Notes: generated by a model not told the origin, from the letters alone. A stretch of DNA of 64,000 nt from Streptomyces sp. ISL-87 (GCF_018614095.1 NZ_JAGGOY010000040.1:1-64000); one strand, 5' to 3'; positions 1 to 8,929 are shown, counted from the first letter of the stretch. Translations and numbers: made by a program.

Positions 1-10
1 AGGCCTCGGG

Positions 11-541
11 ATGACTGGCTACGACGATGCCCCAGACACCTCCGAATGGCTCGCGCAGCAGCAGCGCCCGGAGCGGCCAGGAGACTGGCTCACCCAGTGG
101 CTCAACGCCCGGTCCGTCGCCGCCGTCGCCGCCCGCCAAGGCGACCGGGACCGCATGCGGCACTTCATCTCCACCACACTGGACGACGACGCAGGCGAGG
201 CAGCCAACCTGAACTACTGGGCGTACTGGATCGGCGAGAACACACACCTCCAGCTCTCGGACGACTTCATCGCCACACCCAGCACCGGCGCCTGGCACGG
301 ACACAAGCTGCTCCAGCACCTCGTCAACGGCCTCGCACCCCACCAAGGCTTCTTCGACCTGAACATCCACACCCTCTGGGCCCTGTTTGCCGCGCGCCCC
401 ACTCTCCTGCGTGCGACTTCCACCACAGGGCGCGCACTGCGAGACCGGCTACCCGTGCTGTTGGATAGCACTGAGCCCTCGACCCGCGCGCGTCGAGAGC
501 TGGAAGGCATCCGGTACGCGATCCGCCTCGCCGAGGCGTGA
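11..541 (+). CDS. C-terminal part of a regulator-like protein (5' end may lie outside the window)
   Basis: The reading frame is open to the left edge, so the ATG at 11 may be internal and the visible 176 residues may be only the C-terminal part of a longer protein. The segment has no catalytic motif. It is rich in Trp and His, with a motif like [11 protein letters not shown] near residues 67-77 and helical segments around LLQHLVNGL and IHTLWALFA. This resembles the C-terminal sensing half of Streptomyces XRE-type helix-turn-helix proteins found next to HD-domain genes, but the DNA-binding half is not visible. It ends 12 bases before the HD-domain gene, so the two are probably co-transcribed. 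Function beyond that is inference. Confidence 0.5.
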   Translation: MTGYDDAPDTSEWLAQQQRPERPGDWLTQWLNARSVAAVAARQGDRDRMRHFISTTLDDDAGEAANLNYWAYWIGENTHLQLSDDFIATPSTGAWHGHKLLQHLVNGLAPHQGFFDLNIHTLWALFAARPTLLRATSTTGRALRDRLPVLLDSTEPSTRARRELEGIRYAIRLAEA

Positions 542-553
542 AGGAGAGACATA

Positions 554-1132
554 GTGGCTGACGACCTGTCCGCGGTGGCCCGCTTCCTCTTCGAAGCTGG
601 CACGCTCAAAAACACGCGCCGCACGGGCTGGTGGATGGCTGGCGTCAACAACCCGGAGAGCGTTGCCGAACACTCCTGGCGAACGTCCCTGATTGCGTCG
701 ATCATTGCGAAGCTGGAAGGCGCCGACCCGGCAAGGGCGGCCTTCCTCGCCGTCTGGCACGACACCCAGGAGACCCGCACCGGGGACGTGAACCATCTCG
801 GAAAGAAGTACGCGGACAGTGCGGATCCGGTGGCTGTGACAGCCGACCAGACAACAGGCATGCCCGAAGTGCTCGCGTCAGCGATCCGGGATCTGGTTGC
901 CGAGTACGAGGCCAAAGACTCGCCCGAGGCGATCTGCGCGCGCGACGCTGACAAGCTGGAGTGCATGCTGCAAGGCATCGAGTACAAGGCTCAGGGCTAC
1001 GAGAACGCCCAGCGGTGGATCGACAACAGCCGGGCGCGGCTCACGACAGAGACGGGGCAGCGTCTGGCGGACGAATTGCTGGGGCAAGGCCCACTTGACT
1101 GGCTGCGGGCTGCCCTTGGTGAGAAGGCCTGA
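554..1132 (+). CDS. HD-domain protein (YfbR/HDDC2-like nucleotidase family)
   Basis: This 192-residue protein starts at a GTG, with GAGAG about 9 bases upstream. It carries a single HD metal-binding domain: a first His in VAEHSWRTSLIA, the HD pair in AVWHDTQETRTGD and a later Asp in ARDADKLECML. That order and the length are typical of the YfbR/HDDC2 branch, which removes the 5' phosphate from deoxynucleoside monophosphates. The HD fold and metal ligands are visible; the nucleotide substrate is inferred from family similarity. It follows the regulator-like gene with a 12-base gap. No membrane segments or signal peptide are present. Confidence 0.75.
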   Translation: MADDLSAVARFLFEAGTLKNTRRTGWWMAGVNNPESVAEHSWRTSLIASIIAKLEGADPARAAFLAVWHDTQETRTGDVNHLGKKYADSADPVAVTADQTTGMPEVLASAIRDLVAEYEAKDSPEAICARDADKLECMLQGIEYKAQGYENAQRWIDNSRARLTTETGQRLADELLGQGPLDWLRAALGEKA

Positions 1133-1414
1133 GCCCGGACGCACGAAGGCGCCCCCCGCCCGTAGGCGAGAGGGGGCGCTGTCGCTCAGGAGCACGGTCT
1201 GGCGGGCGACCGGTGTCGCGCCGTGCAGGCAGAGCGTGTTGGCGGCCCCGTCGAGGGTGTGCCGTGTCGCGTACAGGGCGTCGATGAACTCGACATCACC
1301 TCGGCACTCACCACCGAGCCCACCCCTCGGCCGCCCCGGAAACCGAGACCCGCTACGACGACACCAGCAACCTCGCGTACGCCCGGATGCTGGCGCTCAT
1401 CGCCAGGCGCACGC
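1133..1414. other. Intergenic stretch with coding remnants
   Basis: No intact gene is convincing here. On the minus strand a frame between about 1290 and 1150 reads like protein (EFIDALYATRHTLDGAAN, then ATPVARQTVLLSD) but has no start and runs into the HD gene antisense. On the plus strand a frame from about 1348 to 1524 reads YDDTSNLAYARMLALIARRT and then stops. Both look like fragments of lost genes left at a rearrangement junction. I do not recognise the families. Confidence 0.35.
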
Positions 1415-1648
1415 TCACAGCGATTCGCGAACACCGCACAGCGCGGGGCCTGCGGCAGCTGCCACAGGGAGCGGTCGTCGGCCGACCGGGCCTGCCGTCG
1501 CCGGCCCCCGCGCCTGGCCGGTGAAGCGGGCGGTCGGCGCGCGGAGCTCCCGGTCGATCCGGCGGTCGCGGACGACGCCCCACAGGGACGGGGCCAGCAG
1601 CAGGGCGGCGATGAGGAAGACGACGGTGAAGTCCAGGAACGTGTTCAT
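1415..1648 (-). CDS. Small single-span membrane protein
   Basis: The 77-residue product starts at ATG 1648 and opens with one hydrophobic helix (FTVVFLIAALLLAPSLWGVV, residues 7-26), followed by a basic, polar tail (RDRRIDRELR) that becomes Ala/Pro-rich. It is transcribed divergently from the GlxA-family regulator gene, 81 bases away, and shares with it the inverted repeat at 1685-1719, so it may be that regulator's target. I do not know a function. The C-terminal third is low complexity and may be read-through into remnant DNA, so the true family length may be nearer 45-55 residues. Confidence 0.5.
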   Translation of the reverse strand: MNTFLDFTVVFLIAALLLAPSLWGVVRDRRIDRELRAPTARFTGQARGPATAGPVGRRPLPVAAAAGPALCGVRESL

Positions 1649-1684
1649 GGGTCCACTCTCGGCGGAGCGAGGAAAACCGGACAG

Positions 1685-1719
1685 TGGCAGGACTGTCATG
1701 AAGAGACTAATTACTGCCA
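1685..1719. promoter_or_regulatory. Inverted TGGCAG half-sites between divergent genes
   Basis: TGGCAGGACT on the plus strand and TGGCAGTAAT on the minus strand face each other, with the TGGCAG cores at 1685-1690 and 1714-1719 separated by 23 bases. They lie just before the GlxA-family gene. Each half-site resembles the TGGCSNGWWY motif bound by AdpA, the best studied Streptomyces regulator of this architecture, with mismatches. A role as an autoregulatory operator is inference. Confidence 0.45.
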
Positions 1720-1729
1720 CACTGACGTC

Positions 1730-2698
1730 ATGCTGAAGAACGTGGCCGTGGCCCTCGTCGACGGAGTGGCGCCCTTCGAGTTCGGGATCTTCTGCGAGGT
1801 CTTCGGGCTCGACCGCAGCGCGCAGGGGCTGCCGGTGTACGACTTCGCCGTGTGCGCGGCCGAGGAAGGCACGCTGACCATGGCCGACGTCGGCTTCGCC
1901 ATCGCACCCGCGCACGGCCTGGAGCGACTGGAGGAGGCGGACCTGATCTGCCTGCCCGCCGACCGGCAGGCGCCCGTACGGGAGTACCCTGAGCCGTTCC
2001 TCGACGCGCTGCGGCGGGCCGTGGACCGGGGCGCGCGGGTGCTCAGCGTGTGCAGCGGGGCCTTCGTGCTCGGGGCGGCCGGGCTGCTCGACGGCCGGCG
2101 CTGCACCACGCACTGGATGCACGCCCCGGCCCTGGCGCGCCGGTTCCCGCGGGCCGCCGTCGACCCCGACGTGCTCTACGTGGACGAAGGCCCGGTGATC
2201 ACCTCCGCGGGCACGGCTTCGGGCATCGACGCCTGCCTGCACATCGTCCGCCAGGAACACGGCGCCGAGGTGGCCAACACCATCGCCCGGCGGATGGTCG
2301 TACCGCCCCACCGGGACGGCGGTCAGGCCCAGTTCATCCAGCGGCCGCTGCCGCGCACGGCGTGCGACACGGTGGGCGAGGTGATCGGGTGGATGGCCCG
2401 CCACCTGGAGGAGGAGATCAGCGTCGAGCAGCTCGCGGAGCGCGCGCACATGTCACCGCGCACCTTCGCCCGCCGCTTCCTCCAGGAGACCGGGACCACG
2501 CCGTACCAGTGGGTCCTGCGGCAACGGGTGCTCCTGGCGCAGGAGCTGCTGGAGGCCACGGACGATACGGTCGACGCGATCGCGGGCCGCACCGGCTTCG
2601 GCACCGCGGCGGTCCTGCGCCGCCACTTCCTGCGGACCCTGGGGACAACGCCGAACTCCTTCAGGCGTGCGTTCCGGGGCCCACAGGCCGCCGCCTAG
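1730..2698 (+). CDS. GlxA-family transcriptional regulator (DJ-1/PfpI domain plus AraC HTH)
   Basis: 322 residues. The N-terminal half is a DJ-1/PfpI-type class I amidotransferase-like domain with the nucleophile-elbow motif VLSVCSGAFVLGAAGLLDG near residue 105. The C-terminal half is an AraC-type double helix-turn-helix with the usual signatures (SVEQLAERAHMSPRTFARRF, then AIAGRTGFGTAAVLRRHF). This is the AdpA/FtrA/GlxA architecture of DNA-binding regulators. ATG 1730 is chosen because the family's conserved start (KNVAVALVDGVAPFEFG) follows directly. No clear Shine-Dalgarno precedes it. The inverted TGGCAG half-sites upstream suggest autoregulation and control of the divergent small membrane protein. 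The ligand, if any, is unknown. Confidence 0.85.
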   Translation: MLKNVAVALVDGVAPFEFGIFCEVFGLDRSAQGLPVYDFAVCAAEEGTLTMADVGFAIAPAHGLERLEEADLICLPADRQAPVREYPEPFLDALRRAVDRGARVLSVCSGAFVLGAAGLLDGRRCTTHWMHAPALARRFPRAAVDPDVLYVDEGPVITSAGTASGIDACLHIVRQEHGAEVANTIARRMVVPPHRDGGQAQFIQRPLPRTACDTVGEVIGWMARHLEEEISVEQLAERAHMSPRTFARRFLQETGTTPYQWVLRQRVLLAQELLEATDDTVDAIAGRTGFGTAAVLRRHFLRTLGTTPNSFRRAFRGPQAAA

Positions 2699-2709
2699 TC
2701 ACCACTCGC

Positions 2710-3345
2710 TCAGGCGTTCGGGACGGTCTCGTAGCGCGGGGTGCCCTCTTCCATCTGGCGCAGGGCGTCCTTGCGCTCGCGCTTGGAGAGGCGGTCGATG
2801 TACAGGTAGCCGTACAGGTGGTCCGTCTCGTGCTGGAGGCAGCGCGCGAAGAAACCGGTGCCCCGCACCTTGATCGGGTTGCCCTGCGCGTCCTGGCCGG
2901 TCACCTCGGCGTAGTCGGGGCGGGCCAGCGAGGCGTACGCCGTCGGGACCGACAGGCAGCCCTCGTTCGAGTCGTCGAGCACGCGCGAGTCGGCCGGCAG
3001 CTCCACCAGCTTCGGGTTGACGACGACACCGGTGTGGCGCACACCGTCGTCGTCCGGGCAGTCGTAGACGAAGACCTTGGCGTCCACGCCGATCTGGTTC
3101 GCGGCCAACCCCACGCCCTCGGCGGCCTTCTGGCTGGCGAACATGTCGTCGATCAGCTGTGCCAGCTCGTCACCGAACTCGGTGACGTCCTTGCACTCCC
3201 GGTGCAGCACCGGGTTGCCGACGACGGTGATCGGGCGGGCGGTGCCGCGCTCACGGTGGGCGAGCTCGCGCTCGGCACAGTCCTCCGTGTCCACGACGTA
3301 CCCGTCGTTCACGATCTCGACAACCTCGTTCTCCTGCTGCGCCAT
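2710..3345 (-). CDS. def: Peptide deformylase
   Basis: The enzyme removes the N-formyl group from nascent proteins. All three family motifs are present in the 211-residue product: [10 protein letters not shown] (77-86), EGCLSVP with the metal-binding Cys130, and QHETDH with His172, Glu173 and His176. An acidic N-terminal extension of about 35 residues precedes the catalytic domain, as in other Streptomyces deformylases. I chose ATG 3345 over the upstream in-frame GTG at 3378 because it begins the conserved MAQQENEVV stretch and a GGAAGG lies upstream. It converges with the GlxA-type gene, leaving 11 bases between the stops. Confidence 0.93.
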   Translation of the reverse strand: MAQQENEVVEIVNDGYVVDTEDCAERELAHRERGTARPITVVGNPVLHRECKDVTEFGDELAQLIDDMFASQKAAEGVGLAANQIGVDAKVFVYDCPDDDGVRHTGVVVNPKLVELPADSRVLDDSNEGCLSVPTAYASLARPDYAEVTGQDAQGNPIKVRGTGFFARCLQHETDHLYGYLYIDRLSKRERKDALRQMEEGTPRYETVPNA

Positions 3346-3428
3346 GTCCGCCGTATGCCTTCCGTAAGTACCGGTCACCGGTGGTCACCAATGGCCACCG
3401 ATGTGCCCGTACAGCCTACGGCCCCGGT

Positions 3429-4427
3429 TCAGCAGACTTCTTCGAGATCGCGCCACTCACGGCTGTCCGGGCTGTCCGCGACCCAGCCGTCCAGCAGCCC
3501 GCGCACCAGTCCTGCCGGGGCGGCGATCCCGCACTCCCGTTCGGGCACCCACAGGGATCCGGAACCGGTCGTACGGTGGCCCAGCGGCCCGGGATGCCCC
3601 GGTTCGCTGTGGTCGTGGGGGTCCAGGTGCTCCCCGTCGCCCTCGTCGCTCGGCATCGCGCTCTCCGAGCAGGTCCGGCACAGCAGCCGCACCGACGAGG
3701 ACCAGTCCTCGGCGGCGAACCCGGCATCCGAAGCCAGCTGCTCCAGCGCGTTGCGGTCCGCCTCGGTGGCCGCCTCCAGGAGCACCACCCAGGTCGGCAC
3801 CGGCGACGGCGCCCACAGCTCGATCTCGTCGAAGACGGGGTACGAGGGCCCGGCCGCGGTGACCCGCTCGCCGTGCGGGACCCCGTCGTGCAGGACGACC
3901 TCGCCCCAGCGCCGCCCGGACGAGGGCAGCGGGATCGACAGGACCTCCATACGGGCCGGGTCCAGCCGCCGGCCCCACACCACCTCGGCCTCGCCCTCGG
4001 GCGACAGCCGCACGGCGGCGCTGCCGAGCTCCATGCCGACCGGCTCGCCGTTTCCGCCGGCCCCGCTCTGGGGGTCTCCCGGCACCTTCAGCCCGTAGGC
4101 CTGCCAGGCGCGATGGGCCAGCGGCCAGTCCTGGAGCGCGGTCGCGGCGATCCCGACGTTCCACCAGTCCGGGGCGCCGGTCTCGCGGTCCAGCAGGGCC
4201 ACCGCGCGCAGCCCGGCGGCCCGCGCCTGCTCCCAGTCGTGCCGGAACTTGTGGAGCAGGGCCAGGTTGAACCAGGACTCGGACAGCCAGGGCTCCAGGT
4301 CCGCCGCTCTGGTCAGGAGCGCGCCCGCGTCCTCGTACCGCCCGTCGCCGATCAGCGTGAACGCGCGGTCGGTGGCCTGCCGCCACGAGGCGGAGGGCCG
4401 ATGCCGTACCTTCCCGAAGATCCTCAC
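3429..4427 (-). CDS. Tetratricopeptide-repeat protein
   Basis: A 332-residue soluble protein. The N-terminal third contains two to three TPR-like helix pairs (residues about 10-110, for example AFTLIGDGRYEDAGALL and ESWFNLALLHKFRHDWEQA). The rest is a mixed domain with two Cys near the end (VRLLCRTCSES) and acidic and His-rich loops. GTG 4427 is preferred because GGCGGG sits 4 bases upstream; a TTG at 4448 is also in frame. It lies 83 bases upstream of def on the same strand. TPRs imply protein-protein contacts; the role is not known to me. Confidence 0.75.
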   Translation of the reverse strand: MRIFGKVRHRPSASWRQATDRAFTLIGDGRYEDAGALLTRAADLEPWLSESWFNLALLHKFRHDWEQARAAGLRAVALLDRETGAPDWWNVGIAATALQDWPLAHRAWQAYGLKVPGDPQSGAGGNGEPVGMELGSAAVRLSPEGEAEVVWGRRLDPARMEVLSIPLPSSGRRWGEVVLHDGVPHGERVTAAGPSYPVFDEIELWAPSPVPTWVVLLEAATEADRNALEQLASDAGFAAEDWSSSVRLLCRTCSESAMPSDEGDGEHLDPHDHSEPGHPGPLGHRTTGSGSLWVPERECGIAAPAGLVRGLLDGWVADSPDSREWRDLEEVC

Positions 4428-4540
4428 GATTCCCGCCTGCCGGTCCAACGGTGCAGCCTTGCGGACACCCTTACGGACACTCTGACACTCTCACTGGCAT
4501 CCAACCATGCCCACTCGGACGGCCGCTCATTACCCATGGG

Positions 4541-5803
4541 TTACCCAGGTGGGGCCGGAACGACTCTGCCGTGTCCGCCCCTGGCCAGAACCCTCGCCAA
4601 AGACTCCACGACCGCCGGCTGGTAGTCGTGCCCGGTGCCCAGGCGGAGCTGTTCCAGGGCGGCCAGTGAGCCGCCCGGGTGACGGGTCCCGCCCACCAGG
4701 TCGTCGTACGCGTTGACCGCGCGCACGATGCGTGCGGCGACGGGCTGCTGCCGGTACGGGTCGGCCTGGCGCTCGACGACGACCGCGACCTCCGCCGGAA
4801 CCCCGGTCTGCCGGGCCACCTCCCCGCCGAGCTCGGCGATCCGGCGGGCCTCGGCCTCGGGCAGCTCGGCGGTGGCTCCGGCCGGGACCGGGTCGATGAG
4901 GGAGAGCTGGCCGATGTCGTGCATCAGGGCGGCGTACTCCAGTACCGCGAGCTCCCGCTCCGACAGGCCCAGGTCCCGGCCGACGGCGCAGCTCAGGGCG
5001 GCTACCCGGCGGGAGTGGCCGGGCCGGGTGTATCCGGCGATCTCGGTGGCCCGGGCGAGCGAGGTGATGGTCTGGCGGTAGGTGGTGCGGATCGCGGCGA
5101 TCCGGTGGAAGGACATCTGGGTGAGCAGCAGGGGCACGCTGAACACGGGCAGGGCCCAGAGTCCCGCGACGGCGACGCCGAGCGCCATGACCACGCCGGT
5201 GGCGCAGATCGCGAAGCCGATGCCGAGCTGGGCGCGCAGCTCGTCGCGCAGCAGGGGCCCGTACGGCCAGCCCGTGCGGGCTCCGGCCAGCGCGGCGGCG
5301 AGCACGGCGTCGCACAGGGCGGTGAGGCCGAGCAGGAGGAGCGGGAAGACGGCGAGGTACGGGCCCTGCCCGACCCAGCCCTCCAGCCGCCCGGAGTTGT
5401 AGAGCGGCTGGAAGCAGACGGCCGCGAAGCCGACGGTCAGCACCCGGCGCGCCACATGGTCGAGGGCGGGGCCGCGGCCGCGGGCGATGTGCGGGACGAT
5501 CCCGACGAGGGCGGCCGCGACGACGACGGCCACGATCTGGAGGACCCCGTGGTGCGTGGGGTGCCCGGCGTTCGGGCCGAGCAGGGCGTACGCGAGGGCC
5601 CCGGCGGAGCCCAGCGGCGCCGGCCGGCGGTCGTGGAGGTCATTGAGGTCATCGCGCCGGGCCAGGCCCCCGATGGTGATCAGCATGCCGAAGGCCAGCG
5701 CGACACCCGCCTCGACGACCCCGTTCCACAGGGTGTGCCCCAGCCCCGCCAGGGCAAGCACCCCGGCGGCCCCCCGCACTCCCCATACGGCCGAGCGCCT
5801 CAC
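4541..5803 (-). CDS. Membrane protein with degenerate HD domain
   Basis: 420 residues. The first 240 are strongly hydrophobic with about seven membrane spans. A cytoplasmic HD-type domain follows. Compared with its neighbour, the domain keeps GHSRRVA and MHDIGQL, but the Lys that follows HD-x-G is Gln, and both the central His pair and the HHE...GYP stretch are missing (the region reads VVVERQADPYRQQPVAARIV). It is therefore probably not an active HD-GYP phosphodiesterase. Its ATG overlaps the stop of the upstream HD-GYP gene by four bases (ATGA), so the two are translationally coupled. A pseudo-enzyme partner of that protein is a reasonable inference. Confidence 0.8.
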   Translation of the reverse strand: MRRSAVWGVRGAAGVLALAGLGHTLWNGVVEAGVALAFGMLITIGGLARRDDLNDLHDRRPAPLGSAGALAYALLGPNAGHPTHHGVLQIVAVVVAAALVGIVPHIARGRGPALDHVARRVLTVGFAAVCFQPLYNSGRLEGWVGQGPYLAVFPLLLLGLTALCDAVLAAALAGARTGWPYGPLLRDELRAQLGIGFAICATGVVMALGVAVAGLWALPVFSVPLLLTQMSFHRIAAIRTTYRQTITSLARATEIAGYTRPGHSRRVAALSCAVGRDLGLSERELAVLEYAALMHDIGQLSLIDPVPAGATAELPEAEARRIAELGGEVARQTGVPAEVAVVVERQADPYRQQPVAARIVRAVNAYDDLVGGTRHPGGSLAALEQLRLGTGHDYQPAVVESLARVLARGGHGRVVPAPPG

Positions 5804-7548
5804 GCGCTGTCCGCACCGCGACCGGCGCCACGGGGCCGCGCACCCATCCGCCCATCCGGCGGCCCCGCCCCGTCCCCTTCGCCCCCGGCCCGGCCCGAAG
5901 ACCCCAGGCCACCCGCCGCGTCCCCGCCGTTACCCGGCGCCGCTGCCCCGCCCTGCCCGTCCTGGCTGGACGCCGAGGGCACCGGCCCGACCCCTCCGGC
6001 GTGCCCGGACGGCGGAGATACCGCTGCGGCCCGCCCGGCGTGCCCGGACGGCGCGGATACGGGTGCCGCCCGCCGGGCCGCGCCCGTCTCCCGGCCCTGG
6101 GACGGGAGGGCGGGCAGCGCCGGCCCGGGTGTCCCGCCCGGCAGGGCAACCGCACCGGCGGGGACCGCCCGGACCGTGTCCGCCCCTGCGCCGCCGGCAA
6201 CGGCACCGGCGGGGATGACCTGGACGTCGTCGTCCGAGGTCACCACCGGGTGCCAGCCCTGCCGCCCGATGGCGTCCACCAGCGCGTGCACCATCACCGG
6301 GTCGAAGTGCGCCCCCGCACACCGTTCCAGCTCGGCCAGAGCGGTCGGCACCGGCCGGGCCCGGCTGTACGAGCGGGTCGAGGTCATCGCGTCGAACGCG
6401 TCCGCCACCGCCACCACCCGGGCCAGCACCGGAATCTGCTCCCCGGTCAGCCCGTACGGATAGCCGGTGCCGTCGACCCGCTCGTGGTGGTGCAGGATCG
6501 CGGACCGGGCCTCCCCGAGGAAGCCGATGCCGCGCACCATCTCGTGCCCGTACTCGGGGTGCAGTTCGATGATCCGCCGCTCCTCGGGGGTGAGCGGCCC
6601 GTCCTTGCGGAGCAGCCGGGTCGGGACGCCGAGCTTCCCGACGTCATGCAGGATCCCGGCGATGCGGACGACTTCCAGCCGGTCCTCCGGCATGCCCAGC
6701 TCGCGGGCGATCATCGCGGAGGCCTGGCCGACCCGCTCGCTGTGCCCGCGGGTGTAGCGGTCCTTGATGTCGACGGCCTGGACGAGGGCGCGGATGGTGG
6801 CCTGATGGGCGGCGCGCTCACGGTGGTACTGGGCGAAGACCCAGCAGGAGATGTACATCGGCAGCAGCACGAGCAGCGCGGCCGGCGGCCCGTACGGGCT
6901 GCGCCACATGACGGCCATCATCAGCCCGGCGAGGCCGTGCACGCAGTGCGGGACGAGGGACCGGGTCAGCAGTCCGCGCCAGGCGGTGCCGGCGGGCCGG
7001 CGTTCGGCGGTCACCAGGATGCCCCCGTCGAGCGCGGTGAGCACCAGGCAGAAGGCGACGGCGGCGACCGCCGCGGGGAACATCACGTACGGGAAGTCGG
7101 CGACCCAGGCCGAGGGATCCGGCGCCCCGGTCCCGGCCGGGGAACGGCCACCCAGCGCGGCCGGGCCGCGCAGCAGTCCGTACACCTGCCCCGCCGCCCA
7201 GGCGGCCATCGCCTGCTGCGCCGCGTGCCACACCCGCCGCACCCACGCGGGCCGCTGGACCACCGTCCCGGCGAGCCCCCCGGCCACCGCCACGAGCGCG
7301 GCGGCGGCGGGCGGCAGCAGGAAGACGGCGGCCAGCAGCACGGGGAAGAAGGAGCCGATGCCCTCGGGCACCCGGCTGCCCAGCAGCGGGCAGGCCTTGA
7401 CCAGCTCGCAGCCGAGGTAGAGCACGGCGAGCAGAAAAACGACCAGCCAGGGGGTCCCGGGATGCGCGAGGGCGGGGGCGGTACACGCGCATGCGGCAAT
7501 GACGGCGCACAGGATGTAGCCGCGCGCCCCCGGCGGAAGTTCCCGCAT
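5800..7548 (-). CDS. Membrane HD-GYP phosphodiesterase-family protein
   Basis: 582 residues. An N-terminal membrane region with roughly six to eight spans is followed by a complete HD-GYP domain at about 255-425: GHSERV, ILHDVGKLGVP, HPEYGHEMV, HHERVDGTGYP and VADAFDAMT are all intact. HD-GYP proteins usually hydrolyse cyclic dinucleotides, but the substrate here cannot be read from sequence. A disordered Ala/Pro/Gly-rich tail of about 130 residues containing repeats of PSGHAGG follows. ATG 7548 has a strong GGGGGAGGAGAG ribosome site. The stop overlaps the start of the degenerate HD gene. Confidence 0.85.
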   Translation of the reverse strand: MRELPPGARGYILCAVIAACACTAPALAHPGTPWLVVFLLAVLYLGCELVKACPLLGSRVPEGIGSFFPVLLAAVFLLPPAAAALVAVAGGLAGTVVQRPAWVRRVWHAAQQAMAAWAAGQVYGLLRGPAALGGRSPAGTGAPDPSAWVADFPYVMFPAAVAAVAFCLVLTALDGGILVTAERRPAGTAWRGLLTRSLVPHCVHGLAGLMMAVMWRSPYGPPAALLVLLPMYISCWVFAQYHRERAAHQATIRALVQAVDIKDRYTRGHSERVGQASAMIARELGMPEDRLEVVRIAGILHDVGKLGVPTRLLRKDGPLTPEERRIIELHPEYGHEMVRGIGFLGEARSAILHHHERVDGTGYPYGLTGEQIPVLARVVAVADAFDAMTSTRSYSRARPVPTALAELERCAGAHFDPVMVHALVDAIGRQGWHPVVTSDDDVQVIPAGAVAGGAGADTVRAVPAGAVALPGGTPGPALPALPSQGRETGAARRAAPVSAPSGHAGRAAAVSPPSGHAGGVGPVPSASSQDGQGGAAAPGNGGDAAGGLGSSGRAGGEGDGAGPPDGRMGARPRGAGRGADSA

Positions 7549-7737
7549 GGCGCTCTCCTCCCCCGGTGCCGTGCAAGCCAGGTACCGATTCAAACCAGTA
7601 CCGAATGGGGAGAGTAATTGGGGGCCATGGAGAAGTGGGCCACATTTGCACATTGGCCCATGCAGACGCCCCCGGATTAGCACCTTCGAGTGAACGAAGT
7701 GCCCTTCCGGGGGCGGCTGTTCAGATCTGCCTGTTGA

Positions 7738-8049
7738 TCAACTGGTGGCGGGACCCGCGGCGATATCCGTGATGTCGTGATCGGGCACGGCCTGTCCCGA
7801 CCGGATCAGTTCGATCCGCCCCATCACCTTGGACCGCAGATCGGTCGGTACGTCGTCCGACCCGCAGCAGCGCTTCACCAGCTTCTTCACGGCCTGTTCC
7901 AGGCCGTACTTCTCAAGACAGGGATTGCACTCGCCGAAGTGCGTCTCGAACTTCGTGCAGTCGCTGTCCGGCATCTCGTGGTCGAGGAACTCATAAAGGT
8001 GGTCCAGGACCTCAGAGCACTCCGTCTCGTGCGGCTCTCCGCAGCTCAT
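7738..8049 (-). CDS. rsrA: Zinc-binding redox anti-sigma factor RsrA
   Basis: RsrA holds SigR inactive until thiol oxidation releases zinc and forms disulfides. The 103-residue protein has the ZAS signature His37-x3-Cys41-x2-Cys44 and all the cysteines known from S. coelicolor RsrA (3, 11, 31, 41, 44, 61, 62); Cys11, Cys41 and Cys44 are the redox and zinc residues there. The ATG overlaps the sigR stop by four bases (ATGA), consistent with coupled, near-equal synthesis of sigma and anti-sigma. It would be induced together with sigR from the SigR-dependent promoter at 8904-8929. Confidence 0.96.
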   Translation of the reverse strand: MSCGEPHETECSEVLDHLYEFLDHEMPDSDCTKFETHFGECNPCLEKYGLEQAVKKLVKRCCGSDDVPTDLRSKVMGRIELIRSGQAVPDHDITDIAAGPATS

Positions 8050-8855
8050 GAGCCCGAGCCTTTCCGGTCGTTCGACTCTCCCGCGCCGGCGGGGACGAGC
8101 CCGCGCTCACGGGCATAGTCCTCCAGCATTCCGCGGAGTTGACGGCGGCCACGGTGCAGTCGCGACATGACTGTACCGATGGGTGTACCCATGATGTCCG
8201 CGATCTCCTTGTACGCAAAGCCCTCTACGTCGGCAAGATAGACCGCGATGCGGAACTCCTCCGGAATGGCCTGAAGCGCTTCCTTCACATCCGAATCGGG
8301 CAGGTGGTCGAGCGCCTGCGATTCGGCGGAACGCAAACCGGTCGACATGTGCGATTCGGCGCGTGCCAGCTGCCAGTCCTCGATCTCCTCCGCGGCGCTG
8401 CGCTGCGGCTCGCGCTGCTTCTTGCGGTAGGAGTTGATGAAGGTATTGGTGAGGATGCGGTACAGCCACGCCTTCAGGTTGGTGCCCTCGCGGAACTGGT
8501 GGAAGGACGCGTATGCCTTCGCATACGTCTCCTGGACCAGGTCCTCGGCGTCGGCCGGATTGCGCGTCATGCGCAGCGCGGCCGAGTACATCTGGTCGAG
8601 GTAGCCGAGGGCGTCCCTCTCGAAGCGCGCGTTGCGCTCCGGGGTCGTCTCCTCCGCGTGGCCTTCGTCGGTCCCAGCGACAGGACCCACCTCCTCCGAC
8701 TGCGTGGCGACTCCGAAAGCGGACCCGCTCGAATCGGAGAATAGTCGACCATCCCGGCCCCCCGCCGCCTGAAGCGGGCTGCGCTTGGGCGCGGGCAGAA
8801 CCGTCCAGTCCAGGTCAGCGGCCTGCAGACGGTTCTGGCTGATGACCTGGGTCAT
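8046..8855 (-). CDS. sigR: RNA polymerase ECF sigma factor SigR (long SigR-prime form)
   Basis: SigR drives the thiol-oxidative stress regulon. Region 2 ([20 protein letters not shown] through [16 protein letters not shown]) and region 4 ([20 protein letters not shown] through [15 protein letters not shown]) are intact. ATG 8855 has a GGAGGAGAGGGAG ribosome site and gives the 269-residue long form. The GTG at 8690 is codon 56, exactly where the stable short SigR starts in S. coelicolor, so the 55-residue extension that makes SigR-prime unstable there is conserved. A GGAGGA lies directly before that GTG. Transcription of the long form would start from the SigR-type promoter 49 bases upstream. 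Confidence 0.96.
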   Translation of the reverse strand: MTQVISQNRLQAADLDWTVLPAPKRSPLQAAGGRDGRLFSDSSGSAFGVATQSEEVGPVAGTDEGHAEETTPERNARFERDALGYLDQMYSAALRMTRNPADAEDLVQETYAKAYASFHQFREGTNLKAWLYRILTNTFINSYRKKQREPQRSAAEEIEDWQLARAESHMSTGLRSAESQALDHLPDSDVKEALQAIPEEFRIAVYLADVEGFAYKEIADIMGTPIGTVMSRLHRGRRQLRGMLEDYARERGLVPAGAGESNDRKGSGS

Positions 8856-8903
8856 GCGCTCCCTCTCCTCCGACGATTTCCCGTTCGTACCGACATCCGG
8901 GTC

Positions 8904-8929
8904 AACAGAAGCGCAGGGCGGCGCATTCC
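8904..8929 (-). promoter_or_regulatory. SigR-dependent promoter of sigR (p1)
   Basis: On the minus strand GGAAT (8929-8925) and GTT (8906-8904) are separated by exactly 18 bases, the SigR consensus. It lies 49 bases before the long-form ATG. Known biology: SigR autoregulates its own operon from such a promoter. The rest of the 297-base gap to the hydrolase gene contains no gene. A housekeeping-type p2 for the short form must lie elsewhere and I could not place it with confidence. Confidence 0.85.
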
